In this document: piece by piece, positions 21,111 through 32,549 of the stretch
How positions within the stretch are numbered: position 1 is the first letter of the stretch
Layout of the letters: every line of letters starts with the position of its first letter
NCBI GenBank assembly: GCA_038049695.1
Contig: CP142460.1
Coordinates: 25,315,001 to 25,379,000, forward strand
Reading direction: 5' to 3'
Source: Cinnamomum chago
Taxonomy: Eukaryota; Streptophyta; Magnoliopsida; Laurales; Lauraceae
DNA length: 64,000 nucleotides
Notes under the pieces: generated by a model
Databases searched by the model: none
The model's input: the letters and a program-made list of their open reading frames with translations, nothing else
What the model was told of the DNA's origin: nothing
Made by a program: the position numbers and the translations under genes

Positions 21111-24100
21111 TGTAAGGTCCGCGACCTTACTGGGTCAATTGGGCCCAATAGTAGGCCCGTTGACCCATTTATTTTCATTATTATTATAATTATTTGTATT
21201 TTAGATATTTAAGTGGGTTTAGGCTTTGAGTGAGTTTCTTTTAGTGTTAGGATAGTGTCTGCGAAGTTTCGTTCGATTCCGAGTTCGTTTGATCCTAGCA
21301 GGGGTTAGTTTGCAAATTAGGGAAAATTGAGTGTTTTTCCGAAAAATTCCTATCACCGTGATTTTGGGTGCGTTGGAAAGGTCTCGTCGCGCTGATCATT
21401 TTTGTCTCTTGGTTCGTCGTGATCCGATGATCATAAACTCTTCAAAAAGTCCATTCTTTCACCGGACCCACTTAAAGGGCAAATTGGTCTTTTCCTCCCT
21501 CTCTTCTTCTTAAACAGGGATTAGCCCTAATCTTATTATCACTTCTGCAACGAGAGTTACAGCAGCCCTCATTCTCCCTCTTCATCTTCTCAAGCCCAGA
21601 TCTCCCTCCGGAAGAGATTACCTTCGCGATCCGGACCGCACATCTTCTTCCTTTCGATCTCCTCTCTCCATTGATACTAGTTGGTAAGCCTTTTCGATCA
21701 TCAACTTTTCTATTCGTTTTCTCTTTTGTTTAAAATAGGTTGGATCATGATCTTTTTCTTTCTTTTCTTCTCCGTTGCGTTCTAGATTGCGTTTGGGCGG
21801 ATTAGATTGTGGGTTTGCGAAAGAGAGCTTCTCCTCAAGCTTTTCCAATTTTTTTAATCATCTTCTTGGTGGAGGCAAGTAGATATGCAATTATCTTTAA
21901 TCATGTCTGTATTGTCTTCTTTTGATTGCAATGATACTCTTGTTAGATTACCCAAATTCCAAGCTTATTGTGGGTATTTTATTAGGATTGACATGTTAGG
22001 TTAGATTTGTAGTTTGGATTGGATAAATTGTTAAATTGTAGCTTTGGAAGTTTTTAATTTAATAGAATGGATGGAAAGAATGATTGAAATAATTGAGGAG
22101 CATGGAGGCTCGTTTTATGCAGGAAAAAGGAAGAAGAAAAACCCATTTTCGGGCTCAGCTACAGTGCCGATCGATCAGGCCTTCAGACCGATCGATCGGA
22201 CTGAAATTGCTCTCAGTTAACTGAGACAAATCTCAGACCGATCAATCGGACCTATTGTCCGATCGATCGGAGTGTGAATTCTGACAACTTTCAGATGTTG
22301 TCTGATGAGCCACCTGCGCATGGGATGAGTTGATTAAAAAAAAAAAATGAGAACGTTGACTGTGAGGACCACCTTAGCATATGGGTGAATAAAATAAAAA
22401 ATAAAAATAAATAAAAACAAAGGGGAACAGAAACGTTGATGTGTTGATTGCCCTGACATGCATATATGAGTATGTTGGTTTATCCAACTGATGAATCGGA
22501 CCGATGGATGGTGTGTTGCACTTTATATATATATATATGTATAAATATATATAAAGGGTTAAACTTCTATGGGCCCTAACTTCTGAACCATACGTCGGAA
22601 TTTCACGAGCCATATACCGTTGGAAAGCTCTTTGAGCGTAGAATCCAATGATATATGTCTCGTGATGATTGGGGATCAGGTAGGGAAGTAGTTAGGAGAG
22701 TAATTATTAGACCACTTTCTTGTTAGTAACGAGATTGTTAGCCTAGGTTTGGGCCTTAGACATTGGAAACCATGAAACCACTCTCACATGACCATTAATG
22801 GGGTTTTGAAATCGTAGCACGTGGCTTGGTGTGCTTCGATGGGTTGTCTAGGTATTCGTGTATTGTGTATGGTTAACCGAATGCGTATGGAATTGAATCA
22901 ATCGATGCTCAACATGATTGTACACCAAGGAAATTCTTTATAAGCATTGATTATTCGAATTCCCCACGCACTCCGTTAAAACACATATGGTACATGGATG
23001 ACAACACTTGCCTAGGATTGGGTTGTAATCTCTCCTTGATTTGTTAATCGTATCCGTTGATTTTGTATCCTTGTACACTCTCTTGGCATAAAACACCTAA
23101 TTAATTATGAAATATAATCCCTTGTAGAATTAGGACTTGGACCTGACTTAGAGTGTACCTTAGGATCCCGTGTTATGTAATTGATGAACATGACTGGCTA
23201 GACTGAAGGGATTATCATGTGATTGGATTTGTCTTGTATTGATTGAATGAGATAATCCCTACGATCATGTCTTGTAAATTGAGCTAGCCAGACTTGCTTG
23301 TCTTGGTCTATTCTCGTGTCAACACCACATTATTATTATTATTATTATTTGCATATCATGGCCAGCTGCAGTTTGGGGGTTTATTGATGGGCCGGTTACT
23401 CGGACATCGGGGTGGGCAGTCGGCTTTGGACGGCGTCCATGGCGTTGAATAGTTGGGAGCGGGCGGGGCAACGGCGTCCCAAGACCGGGAGCTGGGATCC
23501 CCCTGGAGCCGGTCTTTGGTATCAGTAGTCTGGATAGGATTGTTACTGGTACCCCGTGAGGTGGCTAGGACATCCACGGAGTCTCCCTCTTGTGCATTGC
23601 ATTATATTGGTAGTGGTGATTGTTAGTATTGCTAGGATTTCTATATATGATCCTGATGGTTATTACTCATGCTTTATGCCTAGATTCGATTCCTTGTATT
23701 CTCTTGATTACTATGCTTGTCATTATTCTTATACTTGATGCATGTCATGATTAATTATACTTGCTTATCTATTGCTCAACATGTCGTTGACCCTATTCCT
23801 TGGTGTGCAGACTCCTCAGGTGAGTACTATTATGAGGAGCAATCAGGTGAGGAGATCCCAGAGGATCTCCAACCGGCTAAGGAGGAACGAGAGTGGCGTG
23901 CCGATGACGTAGAGTAGCGTCATCATTCCCGGCACGAGAGTGATTCATCGGGACTTCCCTAGATTTTATTTTCTTCATTTATTATCTCTCGTTGAATCTT
24001 TCATATCATTGACTTCTTAATTGTTTTAAATGGCCTTGAGTATTGGGATGGCCATTGTAATAAATTAACTTCATTGTTTAAATTTTATTTTATTCCTTGA

Positions 24101-24321
24101 TTAACTTTAATCTATAATGAGATTCATTGTTCCTTGTTGATATCCAAATATGCCTAGAATTGTATGAGTTCCGCATATTCTTATTATATTTGAGGCTTGA
24201 AATATTATTTCCTCACAGCGGACTTACGATCCTTGGGCCTAAAGGGCAAAATTTTTAATTAGCCCTAAATTTCACTCCCCGGATCCGGTTTATTCTCTAA
24301 TCGGGTTCGGGGGACGTGACA
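21111..24321 (-). mobile_element. Second long solo LTR (3211 bp), inside the MITE
   Basis: On the minus strand it begins TGTCACGTCCCCCGAACCCG and ends GGTCGCGGACCTTACA. Exact AACGA duplications lie at 21106-21110 and 24322-24326. It resembles the solo LTR at 5900 in its TGTCACG start, in a conserved 20-bp box (22612-22631) and in a palindrome cluster (22165-22272), but most of its sequence differs. No primer site or pol is present. A Tekay/Del-like gypsy family is inferred, not shown. A (TTA)n run at about 23330 and a GC-rich block at 23365-23560 lie within. Confidence 0.78.
22165..22272. repeat. Palindrome cluster in solo LTR 2
   Basis: CCGATCGATCGG occurs at 22188-22199 and 22259-22270, with variants at 22167-22179 and 22238-22249. 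A second palindrome, CTCAGTTAACTGAG, lies at 22212-22225. Confidence 0.75.
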
Positions 24322-24499
24322 AACGACCCCTAAGCACACACAGTCTCTCACACAACTCCCTCAACCATCAGTGTTACAACTATGGACTTTTTTGAACGAT
24401 TGTTAAAAACTTTAATTCAATTGTTTGTCCTACATGAGAGACGACCTCAAGTATAATAAGGAAAAAAGGTAGGGGCACAACTTAAAAGGTTTGATTACT

Positions 24500-24677
24500 T
24501 TTTCTTTTTTTTTGCTATCGGAGGGTTCCCAACCCTTTAGGCTGGACTAATCCATCCGGGCCCAAAGGGAACCCGCGTAAATTTCGTTGCAGCCCCAATG
24601 TGGTAGTGCAGTTTCGAACCCACAAAATTCGGGTGCAAACCGTGGTCCTAGGCCAATTGAGCTACCCCTTGGGGTTA
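24500..24677 (-). mobile_element. tRNA-derived SINE (Au-like)
   Basis: On the minus strand the sequence has a pol III A box TAGCTCAATTGG (24664-24653) and a B box GGTTCGAAACTG (24620-24609). A body with GGGTTCCCTTTGGGCCC follows, and an A-rich tail (plus-strand T-run 24500-24513). This arrangement is that of a plant tRNA-derived SINE, and the body resembles Au SINEs. It does not fold as a true tRNA, because the anticodon arm is absent. Confidence 0.65.
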
Positions 24678-25057
24678 AATATTTGAATACGTGGAAGAGA
24701 GGTCTCACCTATATCCAAGATAATTATGAATGCAATATTTGGTTTGCCGGATCTAAAACTCCTTCCGCGTACAATATGAAATATGGTTTGATGTACTTAA
24801 ACTCACCTGGTAATTTTTTCTTGCGGGTGTTCCTAGTCCCTACAAGTAGACGAGATTGATATGGTCACACAAGGGTCCCAATTTATTGATGAGCCCCCTC
24901 CTTAATGTTTAGATCATGACGTCCGCTAGAAGAGGTCCCATGGGAGAATATTTCCTTGGTGTGCCGCTAATAAATAAATAAAAAATCCCTTCATGTTGTT
25001 TGAGTGAGTGATACGGTGCTCATGTGATAACCTACTACCCAAGGCTCTCTTCTTAGG
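24678..25057. other. Spacer with no recognised feature
   Basis: Contains a short open stretch and A/T-rich sequence. No gene, RNA or element end is supported. Confidence 0.35.
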
Positions 25058-26425
25058 TGGCTGCGTGAGATGAGACACCCTTGTCACTAGGATCTCTCGT
25101 GTTTCTCCTAAAAAAATTGATTTGCAATACCGAAAGCTAACGTAGTATAAAAAAGGATATTTTATGAAAAAAAAAAGGCCTCATATATCCCTATACATCA
25201 AAATCAATCCTCAAATATACATATTGTCCAAATTGATCATCTCCCATATTGCTCTTTTTTTCTAAGATTAAATTCCCCTTCACTTATCTTTCATGTGAGT
25301 TCGCGAGTAATGTATCAAGCTCACGAGTGTCAACATGATTGCCCTCTACTTGTTTTTTGGCTGGCTCACGAGCAATGTCTCAATCTTACAAATGTCATTT
25401 CTCGAGCTTGCTGGTCATGTCCTTGGAAAATCTCAAGTGAGGATATGATGGATTCCCTCTCTGAATTTCTAAATCCTAGAGACTTATGTAAATGCCAATA
25501 ATTGAGGCTGTAAATGACAATATATCTTAGATCATCTAAAACATGCACAATCCATTTCTTTACATCAAACTGTTCAACAAACACATAGGGTATCTAAAAC
25601 CAATACCACTAAATAAATTGTAGCTTTATCTTGAAGTTTTTTTTAATCCAATGTGATGAAACTTAGACCATCTTATTTGATGAAAGATCAACTCTCGAAC
25701 TCGCAAGTATATTCCCAAGTTTTAGAATAAAATCCCGACCTCACAACTAAATCATGTTTTAGTTATTTTCATATTTTAAATTGAGAAAACTAATGAAAAA
25801 TCCATAACTTTAGAGCTAATTCTCATCAAATTCAAGGGTTACAAGTTATAAAATAGAAAAGAGGAAGACTGACATCATAGACTTCAAAGGTAGTGGAAGG
25901 GTAAAACTTGCACAAATATTGCAGGTACAATCCTAAGCATTGCATGGATCTAATCACAAGCTAGAATTATTACTCATGAACTCGCGAAAAAAACAAGTGA
26001 AGTGCAATTTGGCGTAAAAAAAGGGAGTGATAAGGGAGATGATTGATTTGGGCAACACGTGTATATGAGGACCGATTTTGAGGCATAGGGATACTTGAGG
26101 GTTTTTTTCATAAAAAACCCAAAAAAAAACTATATTTTCGGACATTTTTGTATCATCCTTGTATAAAAACACTCTACCATAACATTTAGAATGTTAGGAA
26201 CTTGGGCGTAAGGGTACAATTGTGTAGGAATTTCTGCATATAAATGAGCTAAATTAGTAAAAATTAGGAATCAAAGCTCCTATCTTATAGTTGGGTTTGG
26301 AATAGGATACTTCAAATTTTATTTTATTTTGTTTGAATTTTATGATGTAAGCGAGAAGATAATGGAGAAGAAACTCGAGACACCCTAATCCCATTGCCAA
26401 GTGTCTCATCTCACACAGCTAGCCA
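25058..26425. mobile_element. Foldback element with long inverted arms
   Basis: Left arm 25150-25315 pairs with 25960-26140 read in reverse (shared: CATCTCCC, ATCCCTAT, CTTCACTT, CGCGAGT). Outer blocks also pair: GTGAGATGAGACAC near 25068 and its complement near 26400, and GTGTCTCGAG/CTCTCGTGTTTCTCC. The right arm carries about 200 bp (26165-26350) with no partner on the left. There is no coding. Long, asymmetric arms point to a foldback or MULE-type MITE. Confidence 0.6.
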
Positions 26426-26620
26426 GGCCGGGATCTCATCATCGTTATCATCAAAGCCTTGTCTCATTAATGTTGGGGTCGGCTGCACGGATTCTATTTT
26501 TAATTTCCACACCGATCTTTCTTGAGTCAAATATTTGGGATTTATTTTTACTATTTCCATCCATTTCTTACAGGCCATGACCTATCCATCTAAAAAAATG
26601 TAGAAGTGACTTAAATGAGT
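26426..26620 (-). mobile_element. RTE-type LINE 3' end fragment
   Basis: The minus strand ends with AGCCGACCCCAACATTAATG, then AAGGCTTTGATGATAACGATG. This is the well-known tail of plant RTE LINEs; the related RTE copy at 40040 shares the AGCCGACCCCAACAT segment. Only the last 150-190 bp are present, right beside the foldback arm. Confidence 0.55.
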
Positions 26621-26631
26621 TTTTTTTATAT

Positions 26632-27311
26632 ACTCCCTAACGTTTCTAACATTTGTAAATAGGCCCTTATGGTTTTAATATTAGTAAATAAGCCCATGCC
26701 TTTTCATTTTAATACCTTCCATGCCCCCAAAATTAGTAGTCTTCCAACTACCATAAGTCTTTGGAGTGAAATGCAACTTTTGCCCATGTCTTTTATCCTT
26801 ATAGGTATAATTTCAAATGCTTGGATTTGGTTTTTTTTTAAACTTGTCACATTAATAATTACATTTAGCGAGAGAAAATAAACTTACATAAACCTATTTT
26901 TTTATTATGGGTTCATTTCATTAAATCCAACCCGATCATAATGACGATCAACAATGTACTCATATTTGGATATAACTGATCCAATCCATGCGCGACCCAC
27001 CATTTGATTGATGAAAGTTTCAAAATACATGAGTAGGCTTCATGAGCATGAGAGAGTTATTAAGAGGCCATTGGGACTTGGGATACAATAATGATATTTT
27101 TTAAAATAATAGTATACTCATTTTTTTAATGGATGTAAGGGAAAAGCTTTCATTTTTATAAAATCCAATCCAAGACTGATTGTGGTTGCTTGTTGTCAAT
27201 GGGAATTTTGGTTTTGGGGACATGGCATGTATTAGAATGAAGAGACAAGGGCCATTTACAAATACTAAAATCATTACAGCCTATTTACAAATCTTGTAAA
27301 CCTTAGGAGTG
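26632..27311. mobile_element. MITE-like element with about 62-bp terminal inverted repeats
   Basis: The left end ACTCCCTAACGTTTCTAAC continues ATTTGTAAATAGGCCC. The right end (27247-27310), reverse-complemented, reads ACTCCTAAGGTTTACAAG, then ATTTGTAAATAGGC and ATTTTAGTATTTGTAAAT. Pairing over 62 bp is strong. There is no coding inside and no clean target duplication. Confidence 0.6.
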
Positions 27312-27888
27312 TTTATGCAGAAAGAAAAATATGTAATCTCTTCTAGCAATGCCGTTATAGTGATCATACTTTCTAATGAATACTTTTTCCCCACAAATCC
27401 ATCTGACATGTACAATTACGAAAGGAAAAGGCAGACTTCATTTGTCTTTCTTGCATTTCTTTTTCAAACTTCATATTTATCTTTTGTTTACCAATTGAGG
27501 TCAGTGCCAACATTAGGCCCTTTAAGAATCTCATCCCCTCATGATCTGGCACCACATCAAATTTTAATTTCATCAAACGATTATGCACCGTTGGATTGAA
27601 TCACAAAGAAATCAATGGTTAAAGGACTACTAAAATTTAAGGTGGTTAAACCAATGGCTTGGTTGATATGATTAAACTGATTTTTAATCTTGATGCATGT
27701 CCATGTGAGGAACCTTCCATCTACCCCATCCCCACCGACATGGAGCATCTATTTGTAACTCATGAGCTGGACCACATTTAAGCAATTTGGTTTGCTCTCA
27801 TGAGAACATTTCCCCCAAAAGTTTTTGGGGGTTTTGACCCATAGTTTACCTTTAATGATCTTTTTTTCCTCCCCCTTTCCAAAAACTC
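27312..27888. other. Spacer, nothing recognised
   Basis: No coding or repeat boundary supported; the forward open frame at 27309-27599 has no family resemblance. Confidence 0.35.
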
Positions 27889-28153
27889 TAAGGGCACGTT
27901 TGTGTATAAGCCTTTTCCATAGAATGAGGAAATTGCCACATCAGCTAATTCTTTGGTAAATGAATACCACGGAAAATGGTTTCAATGAAAGTTAGAAAAT
28001 CATGTTTGGTGCAATTTTTCTTTTCTACAGTGAATTGGTCTTGATTATGTTTGGTGATGTCATGGATTCCTTAGTTTGGACCACATATCTTGCCCAGCCA
28101 CGTTCTTGAGTCCCATTGCAATACCCATCCATAAATCTGTGATCTCCTCTTGC

Positions 28154-28308
28154 TCATTAATTATGGGCCTCATCGTCATCATCATAAATGCCCATTACAC
28201 AACCCATCATCAAATCCATCATTTCCTCTGTCTCATCAATTATGGGCCACCATCGTCATCAAAATAGATGCCCACTGCATAACTCATCGCCAAATCCATC
28301 ATCGTCTG
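28154..28308 (+). repeat. Two-copy 79-bp tandem repeat
   Basis: TCATYAATTATGGGCC and then CAAATCCATCAT recur at about 28154 and 28233, with a partial copy to the left near 28113. Confidence 0.6.
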
Positions 28309-28672
28309 ATATGGAGCCAAATTAATCCCTGATCTTGAGAGATAATCGTCAACCCGACGATGATCACCATTGACCTAGCCATCATCAAGAAGGAAGGAGC
28401 AGAACTCCACAGCAGGGCCCTCCTAGGCGTGTTAGGCATGGCCTAGTTTTGAACGCTCACCACCTTGAGGGTCAGCCATGGGCAAGACTACCCAATCCAG
28501 CCCAACCCCTTGTGTAGGATGCGTAAACTAACAAGTATCAACCCAAAAGCTTAAGCTTATGTGAAGAAGACCCAAAAAGGTATATGACTCTCTATCAAAC
28601 TCATTACTTCAGCAATGTGGGATGTATGACTTTCACAACAGTCCCCCTCACGTGCAAGCCTAATAGATTTCA

Positions 28673-28940
28673 TGGACGGGCTTGTCACGTGGACTACATA
28701 AGAAATACAGGATCGAAATCCACTTTGATACCATGTACTACCCCCAAAAGTTTATGTTGATAGAGAACGGTGTAACAATATATATCAAGGTTAACCCCCT
28801 TCCCTTCCAACAAATTTTATGGATAGGTATGCCACGTGGGCTACATAAAAGACGACGGGATCGGAACTCACTCTGATGCCATGTATCACCTAAAAGCTTA
28901 AGTTGATAGGGCAAAGATGTAACAATGTATACCAAAGTAA
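28673..28940 (+). repeat. Two-copy 145-bp direct repeat
   Basis: The first copy (28673-28795) and second (28818-28940) share CACGTGG-CTACATAA, the GATACCATGTA/GATGCCATGTA step and TGTAACAATATAT. They differ at many sites. The GATACCAT core resembles a reversed tRNA-Met primer site, so a retroelement origin is possible. Confidence 0.5.
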
Positions 28941-28980
28941 ACTGATCAGGAGTTGGGATTGTTTTTAGAATAAAAAGATT

Positions 28981-28997
28981 AGAGAGAGAGAGAGAGC
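28981..28997 (+). repeat. (GA)n microsatellite
   Basis: About 8 GA units. Confidence 0.8.
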
Positions 28998-29614
28998 AGA
29001 CCCTTCATTTTTTTTTCAGGGAACAATAGAGATAGAGAGTTGGAGAAAGAGACGGAGAAAGAGAAGGAAAAGCTACTGGCGGCGAGAATCCGCGGATCCA
29101 TCCAAGCGAGAGGGAGAAGATGGGTGAGACCACAATAACGCAGGTAGGAGTGATTGAAGAGATTAGTGTGAGAAAGAGGAGATGAGTTTGGCGAAAGTGT
29201 AGAAATGAGTGATCGAAGAGACTTGGGGAAGAGGGAGGAGATGAGTTGTGCAAGATTACATGAACGAGTGATCAGAGAGATTCATGGCGAGAAGAAGATT
29301 TGAGCAAGAGTTCAAGAACTAGGAATCGAAGAGCTCAAGGCGCCTTTCAACTGCAAAGAGGAGCCAGCAAATGCAAGTCAAGGAAAACCGCGATTTACTA
29401 AACATGGGTTTTCCATGGCAGTGAGGAAAATTGGAGAGGAATCCTCTTCGGTGACTGTTACTATTATGTTGGAGATTTGAAATCATTTCTATATATAGAA
29501 GGAAAATTAGTTTATCTTTTCTCCTTTTAATTGAAAATATGTTACTTAAACAATGTAATAGTAGGTTGCTAAAAAATCAGGATAATTTTCCTTTGATAGC
29601 ACAAATGCAGCTTA

Positions 29615-30050
29615 GGGATGTTGCATTTTCATGTTACCATGATAGCCTTCATGGAGTGTTTTGTGCGGTTGTGTTGCTATAGAGCAAGAGTGGAAAATTG
29701 GCCTTTTTTTCTGGATAAAAAATAGTTCACATTTGGTGTGACCACTTTTTCACAAGAGGAAAGTGAAAAAATGAGCTGGAATTTGCAGCGGACCTCAACA
29801 AAGCTGCCCTTAATTTGAAGGGGTGTTTTTTTTTATGGGTCCTCACCTCTCTTGAGGGTTCAGGTTTTGATGGGCATGTGCCTTTTTTACCGACTTCCCA
29901 ATTAGGACATCCCGAGGGAAAATATTCAGAATTATTTTCTTCATTTTACAATGATAAGGTAAATAGATATCATCCTCATACCTTTCTCAGCCTTTTTTTC
30001 TTTTGGAGAGACACTATATACTAAAAATGGAAAAAGGCGGGCCCTTCACT
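29615..30050. other. Spacer, nothing recognised
   Basis: A/T-rich, no supported feature. Confidence 0.35.
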
Positions 30051-30499
30051 AGGGGTGCTCATGGATCGGGTTGGCCTTAGCCCGACCAGGGCACAACCCA
30101 CTTTGGACCGGACTTGTGCCTTAGTTCTTGGCACATGGGCCTGGCTTAGATTCATTGTAGAAAGCCTGAATCCCAGCCCTGCCTGAATGAGAGACACAAT
30201 TTAAAGCAAAATCAATGTATTTGCTACAATGGGGATTCAAACACATACACTCTCCTACGCACACACGAGATTTAACCAATTGAGTTACAGCTTGGGACAG
30301 TGAACGGATGCCTTTTCTTTTATAGAAGCTACCCTCCATCTGGACTCGGGCTCGGGCTTAAACTTTTTCAGGCATACCGGACTTGATCAAGCACTTGTCT
30401 CCCAAGTCGGGCAAGGGCCAGGCTTGGACCAATGGTTTAAACATTAGGCCGACGATGAATATTGTGCAGCCCGGCCCAACCCGACCCATGAACACCCCT
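30051..30499. mobile_element. hAT-type MITE with CGGGC-rich ends (449 bp)
   Basis: The left end AGGGGTGCTCATGGATCGGG pairs with the right end, which in reverse reads AGGGGTGTTCATGGGTCGGG. Both subterminal regions carry CGGGC/CCCGAC runs. This start is widespread in plant hAT MITEs. The flanking 8-mers CCTTCACT and GTTCTTCA do not match cleanly. A tRNA-like segment sits inside at about 30180-30300. Confidence 0.65.
30180..30300 (-). mobile_element. tRNA-like (SINE) segment within the MITE
   Basis: Minus strand: TGTAACTCAATTGGTTAAAT (A-box region, 30290-30271) and GTTTGAATCCCC (B box, 30242-30231) lie 30-40 bp apart. There is no acceptor stem or anticodon arm, so it is a tRNA-derived repeat, not a tRNA gene. 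Confidence 0.4.
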
Positions 30500-32100
30500 G
30501 TTCTTCATTAGTTTTGCATGGTCTGGATCATCTAAGCATACTACTCATGCTCCCTGTAGTGGAGGACTGCTACTTTAGAGTAGAACCCATACAAAGAAAA
30601 TGCCAACCACTCTGAACGAACAATTTCCCTTTTGTGAGATGTCTCCTAATTTTAATCCAGTAGGAACATGTTCTACATCAAAATTTAGAACATGTTAATA
30701 ATTATTGAATATGATTGATTTTATTATCAATTTTTATATAGGATTAACTTCTATTTAAGTAAAATTTCGGGACAACAAGGGAAGGCCCACTATGGATTCC
30801 ATTTCATCAGGATTGTTCATTTTTATGTATGTATTTATTCTTTCTCCCCACTTAAGTAGCACACTGGCAGGTTCAGTGTTATACCTCCATCAACCGACCA
30901 CCACAGCTCAACACGCTTCATGTGCCAAATGAGCATTGAACACTAATGATTTTTTGGGCAAATGACAAAGCTCAATTGCCAAAGATTTCTAACCAACCCT
31001 GAAGCTTTCTTCATCTTCAGAATACCTTTTAAAATACCAACAGGCTAACCATTTGGGCTTCTATAGACTTCATGAGTAATAAAAATCAGAGAACATTGGG
31101 CACAAAATGATGAAACAGAAGCCCAAAACAATGATCAGGTCCTACTCCTAGAGTATTTTCCAAATGTTTCTTTCAGCAGGTGTGCTATAGATGCCCATTA
31201 TGGTTATTGGTTAATATGGTTTGATGGAATGGGTCCCCAAGTAGATATATGGGTTGGTTATATACGGTGGATGTCATGCAGACGTTCATGGCATTAGTAT
31301 TGGCGAATAGGTTTGATTAAGATGACTTGATACATAATTGGATAAATCTTTCATCAAGTCTTCCCATGTAGGTCTGCTCATTAGCATTAATCCATCTAAA
31401 ACTCATCATATGAAAAACTTGAAAATGCTATTTAGAAGGCCAATCATTACTACCCAAACAACAATTACAAATGAGATTCCTTTTTAAGAGAAACTTTATC
31501 TTAATTTTTGAAGGATTAGTAATTTTGATAGGTAAGTTATCTTAAAAGATTAGAAATTTAAATATTTGACTAAGTTAACCCCCTCTGCTCATTCATGTAT
31601 ATGCATAAAAAAGAATCAGTAATACTAGTATGTCAACATATGAGATATAATTAAAATATAGAAAAAGATAAAAAAGACTTAAATTGAAATCATACAAAAC
31701 TCACTTTAAATTTTAGAGGAAATAAGAATGACATCTATCTCAATGACATATCCTTAAATTTTACTTTAAAAGAGTTGGTCCAGCGATAGGATTGAACACA
31801 TGATTGATAGTGTATTCATCGTTTATATATATATCAATAATGCATATGCACAGTGCATTTAAACCATTTGATATGTATATTCAAATGTGGATCTTGTCTC
31901 TAAAAAAATCCGGATGCATCGTGTGCAGATGCACATTTTTTGAAAAACATAAGACTTTGCTAATCCTATTATTAGTATTACGCTCCATCCTACGGTGATG
32001 TGTCATTAGAGGGGATGATATTGATATATTGATCGGTCTGGATTTTCAGTAGGTGGGCCCCCGCAAAAAAGGAATTTTGGACTCAGAGTTTAAAAACGGT
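30500..32100. other. Intergenic region upstream of the GMI1-like gene
   Basis: About 1.6 kb of A/T-rich sequence with no recognised gene or element. The last part should include the promoter; TTTATATG at about 32123 is a possible TATA element. Confidence 0.35.
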
Positions 32101-32149
32101 TAAATTAACAAAAGAAACAGGGGTTTATATGCAATTTGCACGAAATAGT

Positions 32150-32412
32150 ACAGTTACAACTTTTCGCTTCCCGAGCACGCTACGCATTCCCTCTCCGCTC
32201 AGACATAAAAATGGAACACAACACACACCACGACCCTTCCATTTCCATTTCTGTCAATTCTTCTGCGTTTCTTTTCCATTCCCATTCTCAGCATATCCTT
32301 TTTCCTTCACTAAAACCCTAATCCCTATCCCTAGAGAAAGCAAAAAAGCAAAGCTCTCGGAAGCTTCTTGAAATCTCTTCCACACTCTCAAAAAACCATC
32401 GAAACTAAAAAG
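32150..32412 (+). other. Likely 5'-UTR exon of the GMI1-like gene
   Basis: A C/T-rich leader of plant 5'-UTR character ends at a possible donor AAAAAG|GTTAGA at 32412/32413. The next exon has a good acceptor TTTGCAG ending at 35171 and carries the start codon. The transcription start is not determined. Confidence 0.4.
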
Positions 32413-32526
32413 GTTAGAATGATTGATCGATGTTTCTTGCTGTCTTATGCTTCTCAAATCATTCCTTCTGGTTGTTTGGAACGATTCTCATTAGGTTTCT
32501 ATTCATTTCCGTCCTTTAGATGCATT

Positions 32527-32549
32527 CTTCTTCTTCTTCTTCTTCTTGT
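32527..32549 (+). repeat. (TTC)n microsatellite
   Basis: About 7-8 TTC units in intron 1 of the GMI1-like gene. Confidence 0.8.

Larger units (their letters stand above)
20032..24330. mobile_element. PIF/Harbinger-type MITE, split by a solo LTR
   Basis: The left end GGGGTCTTTGTCTACACCC follows TAA at 20029-20031. The right end, after removal of the insertion at 21111-24326, is GACAAACGACCCC followed by TAA at 24331-24333. The ends pair as GGGGTC-(G)TTTGTCT. Inner inverted blocks also pair (ATTTACGTATGTAAATGG near 20050 with its relatives near 21065). A 3-bp TAA duplication and a GGG-start terminal repeat are hallmarks of PIF/Harbinger (Tourist) MITEs. The element proper is about 1083 bp and non-coding. 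Confidence 0.75.
27892..29611. mobile_element. Possible Harbinger-type element (ends GGGCACGTTTGTG)
   Basis: The left end TAA-GGGCACGTTTGTGTATAAG is close to the MITE start at 42758. The suggested right end (GCTGCATTTGTGCTATC in reverse) is only partly similar, and the flanking triplets differ (TAA and TTA). A GA microsatellite (28981-28997) and two tandem duplications lie inside. Boundaries are tentative. Confidence 0.35.

Noticed and set aside
22374-22613. Minus-strand frame rich in Tyr/Ile
   Set aside because: It arises from a TATATA microsatellite inside a solo LTR.
24609-24664. A tRNA gene on the minus strand
   Set aside because: A and B boxes are present but the anticodon arm and acceptor stem are not; the A-rich tail marks it as a SINE.
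29005-29253. Ser/Pro-rich minus frame near the GA microsatellite
   Set aside because: Low-complexity translation of GAGA-type sequence with no gene context.
32129-32371. Forward frames in the presumed GMI1 5' exon
   Set aside because: They sit in a C/T-rich leader upstream of the spliced ATG exon and have no homology; better read as 5' UTR.
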